This document shows, one piece after another, positions 47,828 through 60,072 of a stretch of DNA of 64,000 bases. Position 1 is the first letter of the stretch. Every line of letters begins with the position of its first letter. This DNA is from Pectobacterium wasabiae CFBP 3304 (GTDB lineage Bacteria > Pseudomonadota > Gammaproteobacteria > Enterobacterales > Enterobacteriaceae): assembly GCF_001742185.1 (NCBI RefSeq), contig NZ_CP015750.1, forward strand, positions 434,001-498,000, given 5' to 3'. Under the pieces are notes generated by a model. The model was not told where the DNA came from, ran no database searches, and saw only the letters and a list, made by a program, of their open reading frames with translations. The position numbers and the translations under genes were made by a program.

Positions 47828-50044
47828 ATGAAGTTGCATTCAGTACAAGAGACGAAGGGCTCTGATGAATCGGTCACCCATGAGCCTACCGTTCATGAAC
47901 CCATCGTCCATGAAAATAGTGACCCTCGCAGCCGTCATGATGATCCTTTATTAGATGGTTTGCTGATCCTCTGTACCTTACAGGGGAAATCCGTCAGCCG
48001 TACCACACTCACCGCTGGCTTGCCCTTAGCTAACCAGCGATTGTCCGTAAAATTACTCCCAAGAGCTGCGGCTCGCGCAGGATTACAGGGGCGCGTTCTC
48101 AAACGCTCCCTGAATAAAATTTCTGAGATGTCACTCCCAGCGATGTTGCTGTTACGGGAAGGAGGAGCAGCAATTCTGTTAGGCTGGAACGCCGATGGCA
48201 GTGCACGGTTGATGCCCAGTGAAACAGAAGGCGGGGAAATTTCCGTTGAGCATAATACGCTGCAACAGAATTACCTTGGCTTAGTGATGTTCGCTCAACC
48301 CCGCCATCAGTTCGATCTGCAAAATCCGTCGCTGATCCCCCATACCAAATCCTGGTTTAGAGATACGCTTAAGCTTTCACGTTCGCTCTATCTCGATGCC
48401 ATCCTCGCCAGTTTGCTGGTGAACATTATCGCCTTGGCCACGCCGCTCTTCGTGATGAATGTCTATGACAGGGTTGTGCCTAATCAAGCAACGGCGACAT
48501 TATGGGTGCTGGCCATCGGCGTTACCGGTGCTTTTGTTTTCGATTTGATACTCAAAACGCTGCGTGGCATTTGCCTTGATATGGCGGGGAAAAAAACCGA
48601 TCTGATTATTTCTGCCACGTTATTTGAACGTATCACCGGCATGTCGATGAAGGCTCGGCCACCGCGAGTCGGTAGCTTTGCGCAAAATATTCATGAATTT
48701 CAGTCACTCAGAGATTTCCTATCCTCACTGACGCTGACGACGCTGATCGATTTTCCCTTTACGCTGCTTCTGCTGTTAGTTATCGGTATCATCGGCGGCC
48801 CGCTGGTCTGGGTTTCCATTCTGGCCTACCCTATCGCCCTGCTGGCGAGTTGGGCAATGCAAAAACCGCTGTCTGCCACGATTGAAAAAACGATGCACCT
48901 TGCCAGTGAACGACAGGCTACGCTGATCGAAACGTTGAGCTGTCTGGATGCAATCAAAGTTAATAATGCAGAAAGCGAGCGGCAGCACCAGTGGGAACAG
49001 ACGATTGGCAGCCTGAGCAAGCTGGAAATGCGGGTGAAGGCGTTGTCTTCACTGGCGGTAAACCTGACGCAATGGTTCCAGCAATTTGCTGGCGTGGCTA
49101 TGATTGTTGTCGGCGTCTACCTGCTGATTAACGGCAAACTCAGCATGGGTGGGCTGATTGCCTGTTACATGCTGAACGGCAGAGCGCTCATGCCTTTGGG
49201 CCAACTGTCTGGTCTGGTCAGCCGTTACCAGCAGGCGCGTTTGACGATGCAAACCACTGAACAAATGATGCAGCTACCACAAGAACGTAGCGATAACGAA
49301 CATCCGCTGAAGCGCGAAAGTATCCGAGGTGGGATCGAATTTCGCGATGTAACGTTCAATTACCCGGAACAAAAAACCAGTTCGCTGCAAAGTATCAGTC
49401 TGGCCATAGCTCCTGGCGAGAAAGTGGGCGTCATTGGCCGCAGCGGTTCAGGCAAAAGCTCACTGCAAAAGCTAATCGTGAACCTCTATCAGCCCAATAC
49501 CGGTAATATTCTGATCGACGGGGTTGATGCTCGTCAGTTGGATGTCAGCGATTTACGCCACAATATCGGCTATGTTCCTCAGGATATTCAGTTATTCAGC
49601 GGGTCGCTGCGCAATAACCTTATTAGCGGCGCACGCTATGTCGAAGATGAAGCCATGCTAAGAGCGGCAGAAATTTCAGGGGTGAACGAGTTTGCACGCC
49701 TGCACCCCGATGGCTACAACCTTCAGGTCGGTGAACGCGGGCAACAACTCTCTGGCGGGCAGCGTCAGGCTGTCGCAATAGCCAGAGCGCTATTGCTCGA
49801 CCCTCCAATTTTGGTGCTTGATGAACCCACCAGTTCGATGGATAACACCAGCGAAGATCGGTTAAAACAAGCTCTCGCCCCTATAATTGCAGAGAAAACG
49901 CTGTTGCTGGTTACCCATCGGGTTTCCATGCTGGCACTAGTCGATCGTTTAGTGATTGTCGATAAAGGCAAAATTATTGCCGATGGGCCGAAAGCGATCG
50001 TGATGGATGCATTGAAGAAGGGGCAGATCAATGCGTCTCGATAA
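47828..50044 (+). CDS. lapB: Type I secretion ABC exporter with degenerate C39-like domain, LapB-type
   Basis: The inner membrane ATPase that drives adhesin export. The N-terminus (about 35-160) is a C39-like domain in which the catalytic Cys is absent (DPLLDGLLILCTLQG), so it recognises rather than cuts the substrate. A six-segment membrane domain follows (about 185-470), with LFVMNVYDRVVPNQ, a landmark of LapB/LssB-type exporters. The ATPase has Walker A GRSGSGKSS, signature LSGGQRQAV and Walker B ILVLDEP. It overlaps lapC by 14 bases. AAGGG lies 14 bases before the start, rather far. Confidence 0.94.
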   Translation: MKLHSVQETKGSDESVTHEPTVHEPIVHENSDPRSRHDDPLLDGLLILCTLQGKSVSRTTLTAGLPLANQRLSVKLLPRAAARAGLQGRVLKRSLNKISEMSLPAMLLLREGGAAILLGWNADGSARLMPSETEGGEISVEHNTLQQNYLGLVMFAQPRHQFDLQNPSLIPHTKSWFRDTLKLSRSLYLDAILASLLVNIIALATPLFVMNVYDRVVPNQATATLWVLAIGVTGAFVFDLILKTLRGICLDMAGKKTDLIISATLFERITGMSMKARPPRVGSFAQNIHEFQSLRDFLSSLTLTTLIDFPFTLLLLLVIGIIGGPLVWVSILAYPIALLASWAMQKPLSATIEKTMHLASERQATLIETLSCLDAIKVNNAESERQHQWEQTIGSLSKLEMRVKALSSLAVNLTQWFQQFAGVAMIVVGVYLLINGKLSMGGLIACYMLNGRALMPLGQLSGLVSRYQQARLTMQTTEQMMQLPQERSDNEHPLKRESIRGGIEFRDVTFNYPEQKTSSLQSISLAIAPGEKVGVIGRSGSGKSSLQKLIVNLYQPNTGNILIDGVDARQLDVSDLRHNIGYVPQDIQLFSGSLRNNLISGARYVEDEAMLRAAEISGVNEFARLHPDGYNLQVGERGQQLSGGQRQAVAIARALLLDPPILVLDEPTSSMDNTSEDRLKQALAPIIAEKTLLLVTHRVSMLALVDRLVIVDKGKIIADGPKAIVMDALKKGQINASR

Positions 50045-51392
50045 ATATATCAAACGAATCAAACAGTATTTTGTTGGTGGGGATGAAGAAAATCTGCAAA
50101 CCATGCCAGAAGTGAGCCGAGCAATGGCGGAGGATTCGCCACGTTCTATTCGCTTCACGCTGTGGGCTATTGGTGCTTTTTTCCTGTTTTTCATCCTGTG
50201 GGCTGGGCTGGCGAATATTGATGAAGTCACACGGGGCGATGGGAAAGCGATCCCTTCTTCCCGACTGCAAAAAATCCAAAATCTGGAAGGTGGCATTATC
50301 ACGGAAGTGTTCATTCGTGAAGGCCAGATCGTCAATGCAGGCGATCCTTTATTGCGCCTTGATGATACACGTTTTGCTTCTAACGTGGGTGAAACCGAAG
50401 CCGATAGACTTGCCCTCCTGTCGCGAATTGAACGCCTGAATGCCGAAATTAGCGGTCAGGCGTTGGTGCTTTCCGAAGAGATTACGACGCAAGCGCCTAA
50501 AGTCGCAGCAGGAGAAAAAGAGCTTTATAACAGCCGCCGCCAGCAACTTTATAATGAGGTATCGGGTCTGGAAGAGCAGTTGATCCAACGTCGCCAGGAA
50601 CTGCGGGATTTTTCTGCCAAGGAGATTCAATTCCGCAATAGCCTGGGCCTGCTTCAGCAAGAAATTAGAATGTCGGAGCCGTTGATCGCAGAAGGCGCTA
50701 TTTCTAAAGTAGAGGTTTTACGCTTGCGCCGTGCTGAGGTCGAAACCCGTGGCCAACTTGATTCCATCAAACTCTCTATTCCCCGAGCTGAGTCCGCAGT
50801 TAAAGAGAGTGAAAATAAAATAGAGGAGACACGCAGCCGCTATAAAAGCGAAGCGTTATCCCAACTCAGTGAAGCACAAACCAATCTGAATAAAATTGAA
50901 GCCACGGGTAAGGCACTCGAAGACCGGGTAAACCGGACGCTGGTCGTCTCCCCTGTTCGCGGTATTGTGCAGCAGGTTCTGGTGAATACCATCGGAGGTG
51001 TGATTCAACCGGGTAGCGATTTGGTGGAAATTGTGCCACTGGATGACAAGTTGCTGGTGGAAGCTAAAATACGCCCTCAGGATATTGCCTTTTTACACCC
51101 TGGTCAGGGTGCCATAATAAAATTGACGGCCTATGACTATACTATCTATGGCGGTTTAACAGGTCAGTTGGAGCAAATTAGCCCAGATACGGTAACGGAT
51201 AAAGAAGGGAACAGCTTTTATATTATTCGTTTGCGAACTGATAAAAATTATTTAGGCTCAGCCGATAAACCTCTTCTTATTATTCCCGGCATGGTGGCCT
51301 CTGTAGATATAATAACGGGAAAGAAAACTATCCTCAGTTATTTGTTAAAACCAATCATTCGGGCAAAAGCAGAAGCACTACGAGAAAGATAA
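50031..51392 (+). CDS. lapC: Membrane fusion protein of the adhesin exporter, LapC-type
   Basis: An HlyD-family adaptor that links the ABC exporter to the outer membrane channel across the periplasm. The 453 residues have a cytoplasmic N-terminus, one transmembrane segment (about 42-62), a lipoyl-like half (NLEGGIITEVFIREGQIV), a long coiled coil (about 130-300), and the second lipoyl/barrel part (VSPVRGIVQQV, then IPGMVASVDIITGKKTILSYLLKPI near the end, landmark GMVASVDIITGKKT). It overlaps lapB and is followed by a terminator, closing the lapEBC operon. Confidence 0.94.
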   Translation: MRLDKYIKRIKQYFVGGDEENLQTMPEVSRAMAEDSPRSIRFTLWAIGAFFLFFILWAGLANIDEVTRGDGKAIPSSRLQKIQNLEGGIITEVFIREGQIVNAGDPLLRLDDTRFASNVGETEADRLALLSRIERLNAEISGQALVLSEEITTQAPKVAAGEKELYNSRRQQLYNEVSGLEEQLIQRRQELRDFSAKEIQFRNSLGLLQQEIRMSEPLIAEGAISKVEVLRLRRAEVETRGQLDSIKLSIPRAESAVKESENKIEETRSRYKSEALSQLSEAQTNLNKIEATGKALEDRVNRTLVVSPVRGIVQQVLVNTIGGVIQPGSDLVEIVPLDDKLLVEAKIRPQDIAFLHPGQGAIIKLTAYDYTIYGGLTGQLEQISPDTVTDKEGNSFYIIRLRTDKNYLGSADKPLLIIPGMVASVDIITGKKTILSYLLKPIIRAKAEALRER

Positions 51393-51393
51393 T

Positions 51394-51424
51394 AAAAAGG
51401 CGCTCTCACCATGCGCCTTTTATC
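51394..51424. terminator. terminator of lapEBC, possibly bidirectional
   Basis: AAAAGGCGC (51395-51403) pairs with GCGCCTTTT (51413-51421). T runs exist on both strands, so it can also end the converging cyclase gene. Confidence 0.85.
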
Positions 51425-51436
51425 TATTTCACTAAA

Positions 51437-52951
51437 TCAGTGATCATTCATGCTGTGATAAATCTGTGTTTGACTACGACCCATGGCTTTAGCCTGGTAC
51501 ATGGCAGAGTCAGCGTTAATTGCCAGCGTCAGAGAGTCAGAACCGTGCTCTGGGTACAATGCAATACCGATACTGCATGATATATCCAGTTTTTTACCAT
51601 TGATTTCAAAAGGTTTGTTCAATGCATTATGGATTTTATCGGCGACATAAAGTGTATTATCAATTTCTTTAATGCCCTGAAGCAGAATAATAAATTCATC
51701 ACCGCTACGGCGATATACCGTATCAGAATCCCGAACCGCACCGCGCATACGCGCCGCCGCTTCTTTTAATAACAAGTCACCAACAGCATGTCCGAACGAA
51801 TCGTTTATCTGTTTAAATTTATCAAGATCGAGGAACATTAGTGCGATTTTTCTGCCCGTTTGTTTAGATAACAGGATCGCTTGCTCCATTTGTTCGGCGA
51901 ATGTCAGGCCATTAGCCAATGACGTTAATGAGTCATAGTGTGCCAACTGCCGATAGTGCTCCTCACTCCGCCGCAGCATATCAATCGCATGATATCGCTC
52001 GATAGCGATCGAAATCAGTTGTGCCGATTTCTCTATAGAGAAAATTTCTTCTTCGGTCGGCGCATAGACTTTACGATGGTAAACGCTTAAAACACCTAAT
52101 ATTTCTTTATTCTGACCGATGATAGGTTCAGACCAACAGGAACGCAGCCCGGCATATAATGCAAGCCCTTTGTATAAAGACCAGTGTGGATGGACTGAGA
52201 TATCTTCAGCAATTACACGCTTTCCGGTATAAGCGGCGGTACCAAAAGAGGCCACACCATCGGCAATTTTTACATTATGAATAGCATTTTTATAAAAACC
52301 CGGCAGGCTTGGTGCGGATCCAAGCGTTAGGCATTTCTTATCTTTATCAACTAGCAGTACAGAACAGACAATGCGGCCAGGATTTTTTTCTTCAACGCTG
52401 AAAATGATCGCATCCAAAATATCTTTTAGCGGCGCACCACTTGATAGCAGCTCCAGCGCGCGATTGTATGAATTATCATGATGTTCCTGTGATTTCCGCT
52501 CCGTGATATCTAACTTAATGCCAACATATTGAGTCGTGTTACTCGCCTTATTATATATTTTAACAATATTGGCCTTTTCCCAATACAGTTGCCCATCTTT
52601 ACGTCGGTTAACAAACTCACCACTCCAAACATTACCTTTATTTATGGTAGCCCACAGGTCTTCATAAACGCTGGCATTGGTCATGCCAGAGTTTAATATA
52701 TTCGTTTTTTTTCCAATCACTTCATCCGGCATATAGCCAGACATGGTAATAAACTGACGATTTACGTAAATAATTTCACAATTTTCATCTGCGATCATAA
52801 TTGAGGCAGGGCTATATTCCATTGCAAAAAAAGTCATGTTGAGAAAATCTTGTTTTTTCTGCTCAGTTTTAAACTTTTGTTTAATTTTTCTATTCTTCAC
52901 AGAAGAAAACAATAACAACAATAACAGTAAGGTTATTATAATTTCATACAC
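51437..52951 (-). CDS. Diguanylate cyclase with PAS, GAF and SGDEF domains
   Basis: A probable producer of c-di-GMP. The 504 residues have a hydrophobic N-terminal segment (3-16), a PAS domain (about 40-155, with EYSPASIMIADENCEIIYVN, landmark SPASIMIADENCEI), a GAF domain (about 165-320), and a GGDEF domain (about 335-495). The signature is SGDEF (416-420), with Ser in place of the first Gly. The inhibitory site RDSD (407-410) is intact five residues before it, and FLDLDKFKQIND is normal. From memory, an SGDEF cyclase next to a Pectobacterium adhesin locus was shown to be active. It converges on lapC and lies downstream of the EAL gene on the same strand, with about 790 bases between. Confidence 0.93.
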   Translation of the reverse strand: MYEIIITLLLLLLLFSSVKNRKIKQKFKTEQKKQDFLNMTFFAMEYSPASIMIADENCEIIYVNRQFITMSGYMPDEVIGKKTNILNSGMTNASVYEDLWATINKGNVWSGEFVNRRKDGQLYWEKANIVKIYNKASNTTQYVGIKLDITERKSQEHHDNSYNRALELLSSGAPLKDILDAIIFSVEEKNPGRIVCSVLLVDKDKKCLTLGSAPSLPGFYKNAIHNVKIADGVASFGTAAYTGKRVIAEDISVHPHWSLYKGLALYAGLRSCWSEPIIGQNKEILGVLSVYHRKVYAPTEEEIFSIEKSAQLISIAIERYHAIDMLRRSEEHYRQLAHYDSLTSLANGLTFAEQMEQAILLSKQTGRKIALMFLDLDKFKQINDSFGHAVGDLLLKEAAARMRGAVRDSDTVYRRSGDEFIILLQGIKEIDNTLYVADKIHNALNKPFEINGKKLDISCSIGIALYPEHGSDSLTLAINADSAMYQAKAMGRSQTQIYHSMNDH

Positions 52952-53704
52952 AATAACACTCTCCTCAGGCCCGAGCGGTCCTGATCGTACAAATCACAAT
53001 GCAGATGACGAAAAATCCCGGTAACAAACTCCGATCCCGCCGATTTTCGGGATCGGTGCATTTCCAGAGAGCAGAAAGGATAAAAGAAAAAATGCTCCAT
53101 GAAGCAGGAGTATTTAGAAACATAGCAACGTCAGCATAAAGCCCCCGCATATGATTGTGCGCAGATAAAAACAGCAAATTCAAAAGAGTATCTTAATTTA
53201 ATAGTAGTAATTGTTCGAGTTATAAGCTTTTCTAATGGAATAAAAGAATATTCCTAGAGGTATATGGAGATATATTTTGAACGTCAATTTTTTGTAAGCA
53301 AATCAATTATACCAATAAGTATCATTGTTTTAATCAATAAAATCTATCACAAAATGATTTTTGATCGTTAGGAGTGAACATTATATTTTTTTACCATTAA
53401 AAATCAAATAATTAAAATAAAAAAATAAAATCATTAACTCAAACGCCTGATGATATATGTCATAATTTGATGCAAAATTTCCCACACCTCCTTTTCTCAT
53501 TTTATTGAAATCAAACACTGTCATAACAAATAAAATAAGAGTTAAATAACAAAAATAAAACAAAAACAGCATTTTGCTTCAACAGAAAAAATGGAAGGTG
53601 ATGTTGCCGATGAGTCGATTTTTTATACGATTGCAAATCATTAGAAAATATAATGAATTGATATGAAAGAAGAAAAAGAAAGGATGTCTCGTGGCACTCT
53701 ACTG
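52952..53704. other. AT-rich gap without a supported gene
   Basis: About 750 AT-rich bases between the cyclase and EAL genes. Short open frames on the minus strand (52965-53183, 53381-53572, 53511-53726) have no ribosome site or recognisable product. The cyclase promoter should lie at the left end. I see nothing else. Confidence 0.5.
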
Positions 53705-53738
53705 ACAAAAGTGATATCCCAAACAACAGGTTATCACC
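53705..53738 (-). terminator. terminator after the EAL gene
   Basis: On the minus strand GTGATAACC and GGATATCAC pair with one mismatch around a T-rich loop, followed by TTTTG. It begins right after the stop codon. Confidence 0.55.
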
Positions 53739-54529
53739 TATAGTTCGAGCTTCAACGTCTCAAAATTCTCAAATGGCTGGGGGCGTGAGAGATAGTAACC
53801 TTGGGCAGCATAAGCATGCGATGCCTGAACAACCGCCCATTCCTCCTGTGTTTCGATCCCCTCAATCACCACATAATTGCAAAAACGTGATAGCAAGGCG
53901 ATCAGCGCGGGAAAAACCGTTCGTCCTTCACTACTTTGCTGCAAAAGAATAAAGAGCTCACGCGCGACTTTGATGCAGTCATACTGAGCCAGCATCAATG
54001 ATGAAAAATTCGCCATACCACAGCCAAAATCATCCAACCACAGTGTTTGTGCCTCTGGGAGTCTGGTTAGCACTTCTTTCGGCAGTCCCCCTTGATTTTC
54101 GACCATTTCAAAACGAATCCAAGGCATTTGCGCGATCAGGCGTTTGGCTTCCAGATTATTTTGTAATGCCAATAACGTCATGCCATCTATGTTGACGGAA
54201 GCAAAAAGATCGTCACGAGTAAATCGAAAACTCCATTGAGACAAAAGTTGCAATTGTTCTACAATAATTAACAGGCGGGTTTCAACATCAATATTGGCGA
54301 AGTATTTTTCAGGAGAGATGAATTTTTGCGGCAGGGTCGGAGAAAAAACGGAGGTCAGTAACTCAATAGCCATTAATTTACCAGATGTTCGATAAATGGG
54401 CTGAAAAGTATACCGCCGTTGACATTGGTGCCAGTAATCAGCGCCTAACGGCTCCGCGTTTTCCTGTTGGAAAAATCCAGCTTCAAACTGATTAAGGTGA
54501 CCTTCCTGCTTCACGATGAGTTCCGCCAT
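53738..54529 (-). CDS. EAL-domain protein, probable c-di-GMP phosphodiesterase
   Basis: A stand-alone EAL domain of 263 residues with no membrane segment. The signature is IELL (Glu56), with NID, FEMVE, DDFGCG, KVARE and EGIETQEEW blocks following in the usual order. Glu56, the DD pair and the EGIE loop are present, so activity is plausible. Departures are LLT after the Glu in place of LxR, and KVARE where KxD is usual. It lies upstream of the SGDEF cyclase on the same strand and beside the adhesin exporter, so it may set the local c-di-GMP level for LapD. No strong ribosome site is visible before the ATG. Confidence 0.88.
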   Translation of the reverse strand: MAELIVKQEGHLNQFEAGFFQQENAEPLGADYWHQCQRRYTFQPIYRTSGKLMAIELLTSVFSPTLPQKFISPEKYFANIDVETRLLIIVEQLQLLSQWSFRFTRDDLFASVNIDGMTLLALQNNLEAKRLIAQMPWIRFEMVENQGGLPKEVLTRLPEAQTLWLDDFGCGMANFSSLMLAQYDCIKVARELFILLQQSSEGRTVFPALIALLSRFCNYVVIEGIETQEEWAVVQASHAYAAQGYYLSRPQPFENFETLKLEL

Positions 54530-55261
<732 letters not shown>

Positions 55262-55278
55262 GCATCCGGTGACGGGGC

Positions 55279-55659
55279 TTAGCTTTCGATAATCACTGTC
55301 GCACAGGCATAGCGTCTTTCGTCAGCCAACGTCACATGTACGTGTTTAACGCCTATCTGTTCCGCCAACTCTGCCGCCTTAGCAAAAAAACGCAGACAAG
55401 GTTTACCCAGTTCGTCATTAAAAACCTCAAACTGGTTGAACGCGAGCCCGTTGCGAATTCCCGTACCCAAAGCTTTTGCAGCCGCTTCTTTCACGGCAAA
55501 ACGTTTGGCAAGGAAACGAACTGGCTGCTGATGCTGCTGATAACGCGCCCATTCAGCATCCGTCAGAACACGGCGAGCCAATCGCTCGCCTGAACGTTCA
55601 ATAACAGCATCAATACGGGCGATTTCGACAATATCGGTGCCAAGCCCAAGGATTGCCAT
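55279..55659 (-). CDS. acpS: Holo-[acyl-carrier-protein] synthase
   Basis: AcpS transfers 4'-phosphopantetheine from CoA to the serine of apo-ACP, making it active for fatty acid synthesis. The 126 residues match the family. Landmarks are the metal-binding Asp in [12 protein letters not shown], and [18 protein letters not shown] with its catalytic Glu. It overlaps the pdxJ stop by one base (TGATG), so translation is coupled, the usual enterobacterial order. Confidence 0.98.
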   Translation of the reverse strand: MAILGLGTDIVEIARIDAVIERSGERLARRVLTDAEWARYQQHQQPVRFLAKRFAVKEAAAKALGTGIRNGLAFNQFEVFNDELGKPCLRFFAKAAELAEQIGVKHVHVTLADERRYACATVIIES

Positions 55660-56390
55660 CAGCGGCGAGCTTCCCGCATCAGGCTCTTCATTTCGGCAAC
55701 CGCATCCTTCAGACCGCTCATTACTGCACGCCCGATAATGGCATGCCCGATATTTAATTCGTGCATTTCCGGCAGCGCGGCAATAGGCAGAACGTTATGG
55801 TACGTCAAACCATGACCGGCATTGACTTTAAGCCCTTGCGCAGCGGCGTAAGTTGCAGCATCGCGAATGCGCTCGAACTCATGCTGACGAGTTTCATCAT
55901 CGGGAGCATCGGCATAGGCTCCCGTATGGATTTCAATATAAGGTGCACCGCTGGCAACGGCGGCATCAATTTGCCGTTTATCTGCATCGATAAATAGCGA
56001 AACCAATATGTTAGCCTGGCTAAGTCTGGCTACCGCGTTATCAATTTTTTCCTGTTGCCCTGCGACATCCAAGCCGCCTTCGGTCGTCACTTCCTGGCGT
56101 TTTTCTGGTACCAGACAGCAAAAATGCGGCTTCACCTCACAGGCGATGTTCAGCATTTCTTCCGTGACAGCCATTTCCAGATTCATTCGAGTTTGGAGCG
56201 TCTCTCTCAGTATCCGCACATCACGATCAGTGATATGGCGACGATCTTCACGCAAATGTACCGTAATGCCATCCGCGCCAGCCTGTTCGACAACAAAAGC
56301 CGCCTGAACGGGGTCGGGATACGCCGTTCCACGCGCATTACGCAGTGTCGCGATGTGATCAATGTTAACGCCAAGCAACAGTTCAGCCAT
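55659..56390 (-). CDS. pdxJ: Pyridoxine 5'-phosphate synthase
   Basis: PdxJ condenses 1-deoxyxylulose-5-phosphate with 3-amino-2-oxopropyl phosphate to form pyridoxine 5'-phosphate, the last ring-forming step of vitamin B6 synthesis. The 243 residues start [23 protein letters not shown], with landmarks [31 protein letters not shown] and [11 protein letters not shown], all typical. It lies between recO and acpS on the same strand, 80 bases after recO. Confidence 0.98.
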   Translation of the reverse strand: MAELLLGVNIDHIATLRNARGTAYPDPVQAAFVVEQAGADGITVHLREDRRHITDRDVRILRETLQTRMNLEMAVTEEMLNIACEVKPHFCCLVPEKRQEVTTEGGLDVAGQQEKIDNAVARLSQANILVSLFIDADKRQIDAAVASGAPYIEIHTGAYADAPDDETRQHEFERIRDAATYAAAQGLKVNAGHGLTYHNVLPIAALPEMHELNIGHAIIGRAVMSGLKDAVAEMKSLMREARR

Positions 56391-56470
56391 GATAAATCCT
56401 CGGTAAAGTCATGCACGGTACGTGGGAGTTTACACCGATGTCGCAGCATCGGGGTACTGACGGAGGGGGA

Positions 56471-57208
56471 TTATTTATCAGAAGAAGTGGGTTTGGACAA
56501 ATTAGCAGCAGGAACAAACTGTCGAAACAGCTCACGACTTTTCAGCGGTTTTCCGCCCAAATACGGCTTTAACGCGATGCGGGTGAAACGCTTTGCTGCC
56601 TTTAGTGTTCCAGTATCAGGAAATTCACGTGATGCCAGCGAGCGTAATTCATGTCCGGTAAAGCTTTTATTATCGACAACCAGACTGGCAATAAATCCCC
56701 TTTCCTCTCGATACTGATAGGTCATGGTGTCTGCCACGGGCTCACCGCTGCCGGCACAATGTAGGAAATCGACGCCGTATCCCAGATAGCCCAGTAACGC
56801 TAATTCAAAGCGCCTTAATGCCGGTTCTGGGGAAGCATCTTGTGCAGCAAGATGTTGTAAACAATGGAGATAGTCAAAGAAAAGAGCGGAGTAATTGGTT
56901 TCATGCTCCAGCACACGAGACAGTAGTTCATTAACATATAAACCGCTATACAGCATCGAACCAGTCAGTGGTAATGCCAGCGAAACGGGTTCGGCGCTGC
57001 GCAATGTCTTCACTTCTCCCCGCCCGCCCCAACGCACCAGCAGCGGAGTGAAAGGCTGTAAGCAACCTTTCAAGCTAGAGCGGCGGGCTCGTGCGCCTTT
57101 GGCAAGCACACGAACTCGACCATCGCTTTCGCTGAACAGATCCAGCAATAAGCTGGTTTCACTATAAGGTCGCCCATGCAAGACAAATGCGCGCTGCCAG
57201 CCTTCCAT
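56471..57208 (-). CDS. recO: DNA repair protein RecO
   Basis: RecO loads RecA on SSB-coated single strands together with RecR in gap repair. The 245 residues begin with an OB-fold ([21 protein letters not shown], landmark [13 protein letters not shown], then [16 protein letters not shown]) followed by a helical domain with [14 protein letters not shown]. The length fits E. coli RecO (242). It follows era by 11 bases in the conserved rnc-era-recO unit. The usual start has been kept. Confidence 0.97.
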   Translation of the reverse strand: MEGWQRAFVLHGRPYSETSLLLDLFSESDGRVRVLAKGARARRSSLKGCLQPFTPLLVRWGGRGEVKTLRSAEPVSLALPLTGSMLYSGLYVNELLSRVLEHETNYSALFFDYLHCLQHLAAQDASPEPALRRFELALLGYLGYGVDFLHCAGSGEPVADTMTYQYREERGFIASLVVDNKSFTGHELRSLASREFPDTGTLKAAKRFTRIALKPYLGGKPLKSRELFRQFVPAANLSKPTSSDK

Positions 57209-57219
57209 CGGCGTGAACC

Positions 57220-58805
<1,586 letters not shown>

Positions 58806-58891
58806 TTACCAATAGATCAACGATGCGTCAAAAACAGCAGCATACGGAACAGCCCTGCTTACCAATTCGGTCAAAACTGTTTCGTTTGCAT

Positions 58892-58999
58892 TGGCTCCCA
58901 TAAGGGAGCCTGCCTTTCAGCCCATCATACTTCGCATTGCATGTACGTTAGCGGTGTAAATGGCAACGTTTTGTCCTGCAATTCGCATTATTTAGGGCC
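58892..58999. repeat. hairpin and short ERIC-ended remnant in the rnc leader region
   Basis: A perfect hairpin GGCTCCC/GGGAGCC (58893-58910) is followed by an 80-bp remnant (58920-58999). The remnant has both degenerate ERIC-type ends (CATCATACTTCGCATTGCAT and CAATTCGCATTATTTAGGG) but no four-hairpin interior. It may be a deletion derivative of the longer elements. Confidence 0.6.
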
Positions 59000-59090
59000 C
59001 GTTCTTTCAAAAAAACGTTTCGGAAAATATTCTACAACGGACAGCATCAGAATGCTGCCTGTATCTTGTTTTGGTTAATGCTTACTTTGA

Positions 59091-60056
59091 TTAATGAATA
59101 CCGCCGATGCGACTCAAACGAACACCGGTAGGCCATTCACCTTCCTGTTTCTCAAAACTCATCCAGATAGCGGTAGCTTTACCGACCAGATTTCTCTCCG
59201 GCACAAAGCCCCAATAGCGACTATCCAGACTGTTGTCTCGGTTATCACCCATCATGAAGTAATGCCCAGTAGGGACAACCCACGTCGCAAGCTGCTGCTG
59301 CGATTGCTGGTAATAACCACCGAGCTGATCCTGCTGGCCCGGTACTAACAGAATATTATGCGTGACATTGCCTAATGACTCTTTGCGCGCGCCCATGCGG
59401 ACACCTTCCACGCTGTTGTCATTAGCCGGCACCGAGTAAAAACCGCCACGCGATCCCCCTCCAGGCTGGTTGAAAGTCTGCACAAAATCGCTAGGCTGCA
59501 CATTACTGTATGTGACCGCCAGTGCCGTATCACACGCCTGCTGCCCCTGACAGGATGGACGAATCGTTACCTGCTTGGTTATCGGGTTATAGCTGACGCG
59601 ATCGCCCGGCACGCCAACCACGCGCTTGATGAAATCCACTCTGGGATCGGACGGATATTTAAATACCACCACGTCGCCACGCTTCGGATGCCCCGTTTCG
59701 ATCAACGTTTTCTGCGTGAAGGGTTCTTTAATGCCATAGGCAAATTTCTCCACCAGAATAAAATCGCCGATCAACAGCGTTGGCATCATCGAACCGGATG
59801 GAATTTGAAACGGCTCATAAATGAAGGAGCGCACGACCAGTACCAAAGCCACTACCGGGAAAACGGACGCTATCGTCTCAATCCACCCAGGTTGTTGAAT
59901 GGCTTTCGATGAAATAGCACTATCTGCCAGATCGGCACCGCTCATAGCAGCAAATTTTTTCCGGCGAGCAGGTGCCCAGACAAAGCGTTCCAAACACCAG
60001 ACAATCCCCGTGACCAGCGTCACCAATGCCAGAATTACGGCAAACATATTGGCCAT
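59091..60056 (-). CDS. lepB: Signal peptidase I
   Basis: LepB removes signal peptides from Sec- and Tat-exported proteins at the periplasmic face of the inner membrane. The 321 residues have two N-terminal membrane segments (about 4-22 and 62-77), the nucleophile Ser89 in QIPSGSMMPTLL, the general base Lys144 in DFIKRVVGVPGD, and the GDNRDNSLDSRYWG box. It follows lepA by 16 bases on the same strand, the conserved lepA-lepB operon. Confidence 0.98.
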   Translation of the reverse strand: MANMFAVILALVTLVTGIVWCLERFVWAPARRKKFAAMSGADLADSAISSKAIQQPGWIETIASVFPVVALVLVVRSFIYEPFQIPSGSMMPTLLIGDFILVEKFAYGIKEPFTQKTLIETGHPKRGDVVVFKYPSDPRVDFIKRVVGVPGDRVSYNPITKQVTIRPSCQGQQACDTALAVTYSNVQPSDFVQTFNQPGGGSRGGFYSVPANDNSVEGVRMGARKESLGNVTHNILLVPGQQDQLGGYYQQSQQQLATWVVPTGHYFMMGDNRDNSLDSRYWGFVPERNLVGKATAIWMSFEKQEGEWPTGVRLSRIGGIH

Positions 60057-60072
60057 GCCAACTCCTCAGAAT

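Noticed and set aside
52965..53726. Short minus-strand open frames in the AT-rich gap
   Set aside because: No ribosome site, no recognisable sequence, composition of noncoding DNA.
58893..58910. Hairpin as a terminator between lepB and rnc
   Set aside because: No T run on either strand. A leader structure of rnc is more likely, though unproven.
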